A stretch of 64,000 bases of DNA from CADBRN01 sp050944685 (GTDB lineage: Bacteria > Bacillota > Clostridia > Lachnospirales > Lachnospiraceae), in contig JBMNRP010000006.1 of the NCBI GenBank assembly GCA_050944685.1, positions 62,001 through 126,000 on the forward strand, written 5' to 3'. Each line of letters starts with the position of its first letter. Positions within the stretch are counted from its first letter, which is position 1. Shown piece after piece: positions 58,700 through 64,000 of the stretch. Both the position numbers and the translations under genes were made by a program. Under the pieces are notes generated by a model. It saw only the letters and a list, made by a program, of their open reading frames with translations. It searched no databases and had not been told where the DNA came from.

Positions 58700-60367
58700 A
58701 TGAGAAGTGATGTGGTCAGAAAAGGAATGCAGCAGGCTCCTCACAGAAGCCTGTTTAACGCGCTCGGCATGACGGAGGAAGAGATGAACCGGCCGATGGT
58801 TGGAATCGTCAGCTCGTTCAACGAGATCGTTCCGGGCCATATGAATCTGGATAAAATCACCGAAGCGGTCAAGCTCGGTGTGGCCGAGGCCGGCGGAACG
58901 CCGGTGGTTTTCCCGGCGATCGCGGTCTGCGACGGAATTGCCATGGGTCATTCCGGCATGAAATACTCCCTCGTTACCCGCGATCTGATCGCGGATTCCA
59001 CCGAATGCATGGCTCTCGCACACAAGTTTGACGCGCTGGTCATGATCCCCAACTGTGATAAGAACGTGCCCGGCCTTCTGATGGCTGCGGCCCGCATCAA
59101 TATTCCCACGGTGTTCGTCAGCGGCGGACCGATGCTCGCCGGACACGTGATGGGAAAAAAGAGAAGTCTTTCCTCGATGTTCGAGGCGGTCGGTGAGTAC
59201 ACAGCCGGAAAACTGACCGAGGACGATGTGAGAAATTATGAGGAGAATGTCTGCCCGACGTGCGGCTCCTGCTCCGGAATGTACACTGCGAACAGCATGA
59301 ACTGTCTGACCGAGGTCCTGGGAATGGGACTCCGCGGGAACGGCACGATTCCGGCGGTTTATTCCGCACGCATCAAGCTCGCGAAGCACGCCGGCATGCA
59401 GGTGATGGAGTGTCTGAAGAAGGATATCCGCCCGCGCGATATCATGACAAAGGATGCGTTCCTCAATGCCCTGACGGTTGACATGGCGCTCGGATGTTCC
59501 ACCAACACGATGCTTCATCTGCCGGCGATCGCACACGAGGCGGGATTTGATTTCGAGGCGGAGCTTGCCAACGAGCTCTCGGAGAAGACCCCGAACCTCT
59601 GCCATCTGGCTCCGGCCGGGCCGCACTACATGGAGGAGCTCAACGAGGCCGGCGGAATCTACGCCGTCATGAATGAGCTCGCTTCCCTGAATCTGCTTCA
59701 TCTCGACTGCATGACCGTAACCGGGAAGACGGTCGGCGAGAACATCAGGGGCGCGGTCAACCGCAATCCGGAGGTAATCCGTCCGGTCGACAATCCCTAT
59801 ATGAAGAACGGCGGCATTGCCGTCCTGAAGGGCAATCTCGCTCCGGATACCGGTGTGGTCAAGCGCTCTGCGGTCGTACCTGAGATGATGGTTCACGACG
59901 GCCCTGCCCGCGTGTTTGACTGCGAGGAGGATGCGATCGCTGCGATCAAGGGCGGAAAGATCGTCGACGGCGATGTGGTCGTCATCCGCTATGAGGGCCC
60001 CAAGGGCGGTCCGGGGATGCGGGAGATGCTGAATCCGACTTCCGCGATCACCGGAATGGGTCTGGGAAGCACCGTCGCCCTGATCACCGACGGCCGGTTT
60101 TCCGGTGCGTCCAGAGGCGCCGCGATCGGACACGTGAGTCCTGAGGCAGCGGTCGGCGGACCGATCGCCCTGGTTGAAGAAGGGGATATCATCCACATTG
60201 ACATCCCGAATTATAAACTGGAGCTGAAAGTCAGTGACGAGGAGCTGGAGAGACGCCGCGCCGCCTGGAAGCCGAAAGAGCAGAATGTGACCGGCTATCT
60301 CGCCCGGTACGCAAACCTTGTGACCAGTGCAAACCGCGGAGCGATATTGAATAATTCCGCCACCTGA
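58700..60367 (+). CDS. ilvD: dihydroxy-acid dehydratase
   Basis: A 555-residue Fe-S dehydratase that forms 2-oxoisovalerate and 2-oxo-3-methylvalerate for valine, isoleucine and leucine. The cluster Cys lie in VCDGIAMGH, IPNCDKNVPG and CPTCGSCSGMYTANSMN; GRFSGASRGAAIGHVSPEA is the C-terminal signature. Length is standard. GAAGAGGAG precedes ATG 58700 with good spacing. It is between leuB and ilvB, separated by 90 and 38 bases, with no terminator in between. Confidence 0.97.
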   Translation: MRSDVVRKGMQQAPHRSLFNALGMTEEEMNRPMVGIVSSFNEIVPGHMNLDKITEAVKLGVAEAGGTPVVFPAIAVCDGIAMGHSGMKYSLVTRDLIADSTECMALAHKFDALVMIPNCDKNVPGLLMAAARINIPTVFVSGGPMLAGHVMGKKRSLSSMFEAVGEYTAGKLTEDDVRNYEENVCPTCGSCSGMYTANSMNCLTEVLGMGLRGNGTIPAVYSARIKLAKHAGMQVMECLKKDIRPRDIMTKDAFLNALTVDMALGCSTNTMLHLPAIAHEAGFDFEAELANELSEKTPNLCHLAPAGPHYMEELNEAGGIYAVMNELASLNLLHLDCMTVTGKTVGENIRGAVNRNPEVIRPVDNPYMKNGGIAVLKGNLAPDTGVVKRSAVVPEMMVHDGPARVFDCEEDAIAAIKGGKIVDGDVVVIRYEGPKGGPGMREMLNPTSAITGMGLGSTVALITDGRFSGASRGAAIGHVSPEAAVGGPIALVEEGDIIHIDIPNYKLELKVSDEELERRRAAWKPKEQNVTGYLARYANLVTSANRGAILNNSAT

Positions 60368-60405
60368 ATAATGATAGATAAATAGAATAGGAGAGAGATG
60401 ATTCT

Positions 60406-62094
60406 ATGCAGTTAAATGGTTCTCAGATTATCATAGAATGTCTGAAAGAGCAGGGCGTCGACACGGTGTTCGGATATCCGGGCGGCGCTATCCTGAATGT
60501 CTACGACGAATTGTACAAACACCCGGAAATCCGGCATATCCTGACTTCTCACGAGCAGGGTGCCTCTCACGCGGCGGACGGATATGCCCGCGCGACCGGA
60601 AAGGTCGGCGTCTGTATGGCGACCAGCGGCCCCGGCGCGACGAACCTGGTGACGGGAATCGCCACCGCATACATGGATTCGGTTCCGATTGTCGCGATTA
60701 CCTGCAACGTCGGGAAGTCCCTGCTGGGCAAGGACAGCTTCCAGGAGGTGGATATTGCCGGCATCACCATGCCGATCACCAAGTACAGCATGATCATCAA
60801 GGACATCAGCAGGCTGGCGGATTCCATCCGCCGCGCATTTTACATTGCGAAGAGCGGAAGACCCGGTCCGGTTCTGGTGGATGTCACAAAGGATGTCACG
60901 GCTGCGACCTGTGAGTACGAAAAGAAAGATCCCGTTCCGGTCGAGCCGATCGTTGACATCATTTCGGACAGCGATGTGGATACGGCGGTACAGATGATCA
61001 ATGAGGCGAAGCGCCCGATGATTTTTGCCGGCGGCGGATGCATCATTTCGGACGCGTCGGAAGAAGTTACAGAGCTGGCGCACAAGATCAGCGCACCGGT
61101 CTGCGATTCTCTGATGGGACAGGGAACTTTCCCGCAGACGGATGACCTGTACCTGGGAATGCTCGGAATGCACGGGACGAAAGCCTCCAATCTGACCACC
61201 TATGACTGTGATCTGATGATTATCCTGGGCGCCAGATTCTCGGACCGCGATGTCGGAAGCCCGAAGAATTTTGCACCGCAGGCGAAGCTTCTTCAGATCG
61301 ATGTCGATCCGGCGGAAATTAACAAGAACGTCGTCATCGACGCCTCCGTGACGGGCGATCTTCGAGCGGTTCTTCAGCGTATTCTTCCCCGCGTGGAAAA
61401 AAAGCGCAGCGAGGAGTGGCTGAAAAAGGTCGAGCAGAACAAAAAGCTCAACCGAGACCTGATCTCGGGAAAAGTTCTGACCGGACCGTACGTCATTGAC
61501 CAGGTCTATCGGGTCACGAAAGGAGACGCGCTGATCTGCACCGATGTCGGGCAGCATCAGATGTGGGCCGCCCAGCATTATAAATTCACGAAGCCGCGCA
61601 CGTTTTTCACTTCCGGAGGACTGGGCACCATGGGATATGGCCTGGGTGCTTCCATCGGTGTGAAGACCGCATTTCCGGAAAAAACGGTCATTAATATTAC
61701 CGGAGACGGCTGCTTCCGCATGAATATGAACGAGATCGCGACGGCGACCAGAAGCGAGATCCCCGTGATCGACATTATTCTGGACAATCACGTTCTGGGC
61801 ATGGTTTATCAGTGGCAGACGCTTTTTTACAACCGTCACTATTCTCATACGATCCTTCGGGACAAGGTGGATTATGTGAAGGTTGCGGAGGCGATGGGCG
61901 CGGACGGCTACCGCGTCACAAAACCCGAAGAATTCGCTCCCGTACTTCAGAAAGCAATAGATTCGGGCCATCCTGCCATCATTGACTGTATCATCGATTC
62001 GGATGAGAAGGTGTTCCCGATGATCCCGCCGGGCAAAGAAAACGGTGATGTTTTTGACGAACACGACCTTCAGAAGGAAGAGCAGGAGAAGTGA
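60406..62094 (+). CDS. ilvB: acetolactate synthase, large catalytic subunit
   Basis: A 562-residue ThDP-dependent enzyme making 2-acetolactate or 2-aceto-2-hydroxybutyrate for branched-chain amino acids. Motifs: catalytic Glu in HEQGASHAADGYARATG, FAD-binding central domain, and the ThDP site GDGCFRMNMNEIATATR. Use of the QVDIAG-type motif FQEVDIAG supports AHAS over other family members. The regulatory subunit ilvN is absent next to it, so it lies elsewhere or is not used. AGGAGAGAG precedes ATG 60406. Confidence 0.96.
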   Translation: MQLNGSQIIIECLKEQGVDTVFGYPGGAILNVYDELYKHPEIRHILTSHEQGASHAADGYARATGKVGVCMATSGPGATNLVTGIATAYMDSVPIVAITCNVGKSLLGKDSFQEVDIAGITMPITKYSMIIKDISRLADSIRRAFYIAKSGRPGPVLVDVTKDVTAATCEYEKKDPVPVEPIVDIISDSDVDTAVQMINEAKRPMIFAGGGCIISDASEEVTELAHKISAPVCDSLMGQGTFPQTDDLYLGMLGMHGTKASNLTTYDCDLMIILGARFSDRDVGSPKNFAPQAKLLQIDVDPAEINKNVVIDASVTGDLRAVLQRILPRVEKKRSEEWLKKVEQNKKLNRDLISGKVLTGPYVIDQVYRVTKGDALICTDVGQHQMWAAQHYKFTKPRTFFTSGGLGTMGYGLGASIGVKTAFPEKTVINITGDGCFRMNMNEIATATRSEIPVIDIILDNHVLGMVYQWQTLFYNRHYSHTILRDKVDYVKVAEAMGADGYRVTKPEEFAPVLQKAIDSGHPAIIDCIIDSDEKVFPMIPPGKENGDVFDEHDLQKEEQEK

Positions 62095-62122
62095 GATCCC
62101 TTTCCGGGAGGACTGTTGGCAC

Positions 62123-62151
62123 TTGCATAAACGGCATGGTTCGAATATAAT
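62123..62151 (+). promoter_or_regulatory. promoter of the serC-serA unit
   Basis: TTGCAT (62123-62128), 17-base spacer, perfect TATAAT (62146-62151). Confidence 0.7.
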
Positions 62152-62191
62152 GGAACCGCTGTTTTCAACTGCATGATCGGAGGTAGTACCA

Positions 62192-63274
62192 TTGAGCAGA
62201 GTATATAACTTTTCCGCGGGACCGGCGGTTCTTCCGGTGGATGTCCTGCGCGAGGCACAGGAAGAGATGCTTGATTACCGCGGCTGCGGCATGTCCGTGA
62301 TGGAGATGAGCCACAGATCAAAAATGTTTCAGGACATTCTGGCGGAGGCAGAAGCGGATCTTCGTGATCTTCTGAAAATCCCGGATGATTACGCTGTCCT
62401 TTTCCTTTCCGGAAGCGCACACCATCAGTTCGCGGCTGTTCCGATGAATCTGATGAAAAACCGTGTGGCGGATTACATTATCACGGGTAACTGGGCGCGC
62501 AAGGCTTTCAGAGAAGCAGCTATCTACGGCAAGGCGAATGCCATCGCCTCTTCCGAGGACAGAAACTTCACCTATATTCCGGATGTGAAAGAACTTCCGG
62601 TCAGTCCGGATGCGGACTATGTTTATATCTGCGAAAACAATACCATTTACGGAACGAAGTATCATGAGCTTCCCGATACCAAGGGGAAGATCCTGGTTTC
62701 CGACGTTTCATCCTGCTTTCTCTCCGAGCCGATGGATGTCACGAAATACGGCATGATTTACGGCGGCGTCCAGAAAAATATCGGGCCAGCCGGCATGACG
62801 ATCAACATCATCCGGAAAGACCTGATCACCGATGATGTCCTGCCGGGCACGCCGACAATCATGAAATATAAGACACAGGCGGACGCGGGCAATCTTTACA
62901 ACACGCCGAACTGCTACGATATCTACATCTGCGGAAAGGTCTTCAAGTGGATCAAAAATCTCGGCGGACTGGAAGCGATGCAGAAAATCAACCAGAAAAA
63001 GGCCAAAATGCTGTACGATTATCTTGACAGCAGCAAACTGTTCCACGGCACGGTCGAGAAGAAGGATCGGTCCATGATGAATGTTCCGTTTGTAACGGGA
63101 GACAAGGATCTCGATGCGAAGTTCATCGCCGGTGCCAGGGAAGCCGGTCTTGAGAACATCAAGGGCCATCGTTCCGTCGGAGGCATGCGCGCCAGCATCT
63201 ACAACGCGATGCCGGTTGAGGGCGTCGAGGCACTGATTGCCTATATGAAGAAGTTTGAAGAAGAAAATGTCTGA
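62192..63274 (+). CDS. serC: phosphoserine aminotransferase
   Basis: A 360-residue PLP enzyme that makes phosphoserine from 3-phosphohydroxypyruvate and glutamate. It starts RVYNFSAGPAVLP, continues MSHRSKMF, and binds PLP at Lys195 in GGVQKNIGPAG; the C-terminal HRSVGGMRASIYNAMP is typical. The start is TTG 62192 with GGAGG eight bases upstream. serA follows after 40 bases, so these two steps of serine synthesis form one transcript. Confidence 0.97.
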   Translation: MSRVYNFSAGPAVLPVDVLREAQEEMLDYRGCGMSVMEMSHRSKMFQDILAEAEADLRDLLKIPDDYAVLFLSGSAHHQFAAVPMNLMKNRVADYIITGNWARKAFREAAIYGKANAIASSEDRNFTYIPDVKELPVSPDADYVYICENNTIYGTKYHELPDTKGKILVSDVSSCFLSEPMDVTKYGMIYGGVQKNIGPAGMTINIIRKDLITDDVLPGTPTIMKYKTQADAGNLYNTPNCYDIYICGKVFKWIKNLGGLEAMQKINQKKAKMLYDYLDSSKLFHGTVEKKDRSMMNVPFVTGDKDLDAKFIAGAREAGLENIKGHRSVGGMRASIYNAMPVEGVEALIAYMKKFEEENV

Positions 63275-63314
63275 TCCCGGACTGAAATAACGGGAGGAGA
63301 AAGGAAAAACCGTC

Positions 63315-64000
63315 ATGTATCATTATCTGTGCCTGAACCCGATCTCCAAAGTAGGACTTGACCGGTTTAACGGCAATTACGCCAGAACGGAAAAAATTGA
63401 CGATGCGGATGTCATCCTCGTGCGCAGTGCGAAGATGACGGATATGGATATTCCGAAGGATGTGGTCGCGATCGCGCGCGCCGGAGCGGGAGTAAACAAT
63501 ATTCCGCTGGACCGCTGCGCCGAGAACGGCATTGTCGTTTTCAATACGCCCGGAGCGAATGCGAACGGCGTCAAAGAGCTGGTGATCGCCGGTATGCTTC
63601 TGGCCTCCCGCGATATTGTAGGAGGCGTTGAGTGGGTCAAGTCTCACGCAGATGAGCCGGACGTCGGAAAACTGGTCGAAAAGAATAAAAAACAGTTTGC
63701 CGGATGCGAAATCAGCGGAAAGAAGCTCGGTATCATCGGGCTCGGCGCGATCGGTCAGCAGGTGGCCAATGCCGCGACGCACCTGGGCATGGACGTCTAC
63801 GGGTATGATCCTTATATCTCGGTGGACGCCGCCTGGAATCTCTCCCGGACGATTCACCACGTTCAGAATGTCGAAGATATCTATCGCCACTGCGACTACA
63901 TTACCATCCACGTTCCCGCACTCGACAGCACGAAGGGCATGATCAGCCGCAAGGCGATTGAGATGATGAAGGACGGCGTAGTCGTTCTGAATCTCGCGAG
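63315..64000 (+). CDS. serA: D-3-phosphoglycerate dehydrogenase, N-terminal part (cut by window end)
   Basis: The first 228 codons of a SerA-type dehydrogenase, which oxidises 3-phosphoglycerate to 3-phosphohydroxypyruvate. It starts MYHYLCLNPISKVGLDRF at ATG 63315, with GGGAGGAGAAAGG upstream. The substrate-binding domain has IARAGAGVNNIPLDRC and NTPGANANGVKEL; the NAD-binding fold follows with GIIGLGAIGQQVA near 139-151 and YGYDPY. The open frame runs off the window end, so the catalytic His and any C-terminal ACT domain cannot be seen. It is 40 bases downstream of serC. Confidence 0.95.
   Translation, partial: MYHYLCLNPISKVGLDRFNGNYARTEKIDDADVILVRSAKMTDMDIPKDVVAIARAGAGVNNIPLDRCAENGIVVFNTPGANANGVKELVIAGMLLASRDIVGGVEWVKSHADEPDVGKLVEKNKKQFAGCEISGKKLGIIGLGAIGQQVANAATHLGMDVYGYDPYISVDAAWNLSRTIHHVQNVEDIYRHCDYITIHVPALDSTKGMISRKAIEMMKDGVVVLNLA

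Noticed and set aside
1..64000. CRISPR arrays, insertion sequences, prophage or integrase genes
   Set aside because: No regularly spaced repeats, transposase or phage motifs were seen on reading the window; gene order looks like stable chromosomal DNA.

Overview
The window reads as a chromosomal segment of an anaerobic, moderately GC-rich member of the Clostridia, most likely a Lachnospiraceae-type organism. The inference rests on gene content: a soluble multi-cluster [FeFe] hydrogenase with a GltD-like flavoprotein partner, a 1424-residue 2-hydroxyacyl-CoA dehydratase/activase-type protein, single-chain PurL, CoaX, an acetyl-CoA-type MetA, AgrC/AgrA-like signalling genes, frequent TTG/GTG starts with strong GGAGG ribosome sites, and a small protein of the kind often labelled endosialidase in this family. 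Species cannot be fixed from the sequence alone. No phage, transposase, CRISPR array or rRNA operon is visible; one tRNA (Trp) is present.

Layout. 1-4.1 kb: the end of accA, a GHKL histidine kinase/LytTR regulator pair on the minus strand, a divergent micro-transcription unit encoding a 15-residue aromatic peptide, and a carboxymuconolactone-decarboxylase-family gene. 4.1-8.2 kb: a long structured intergenic region and the hydrogenase operon (NuoF-stub/GltD flavoprotein plus HydA). 8.2-16.1 kb: two tandem MgtC-like membrane proteins, a PfkB-type kinase, the fructose operon (fruR-fruK-fruA) with a visible operator array, and a Gfo/Idh/MocA oxidoreductase. 16.2-29.9 kb: an unknown secreted protein, gtrA plus an NSS transporter, rluF-ligA, metA, a putative metal exporter, a secreted cell-wall-binding protein with a sortase-like C-terminus, a PcrA/UvrD helicase, PAP2 and GDPD membrane enzymes. 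30-41.3 kb: purL, a CNNM/CorC protein, a SEC-C protein, coaX-clpC, a conserved small protein and radA. 41.4-45.9 kb: tRNA-Trp, a TenI/ThiE-like protein, then a transglutaminase-MscS-histidine phosphatase cluster.

45.9-50.1 kb is the most unusual region: a minus-strand potassium locus with a frameshifted TrkH/KtrB, an overlooked 40-residue single-pass membrane protein, a KdpD that lacks the usual N-terminal KdpD domain but keeps a perfect SxS-X20-FTAxY c-di-AMP motif in its USP domain, and KdpE. No kdpABC or trkA is present in the window.

50.2-64 kb: the giant dehydratase/activase protein, an SDR reductase, tgt-yajC, and a biosynthetic block leuB-ilvD-ilvB followed by serC-serA (cut by the window end). 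Together the genes describe a fermentative anaerobe that disposes of electrons as hydrogen, imports fructose by PTS, makes its own branched-chain amino acids, serine, methionine and purines, and couples potassium uptake to two-component and probably cyclic-di-AMP signalling.
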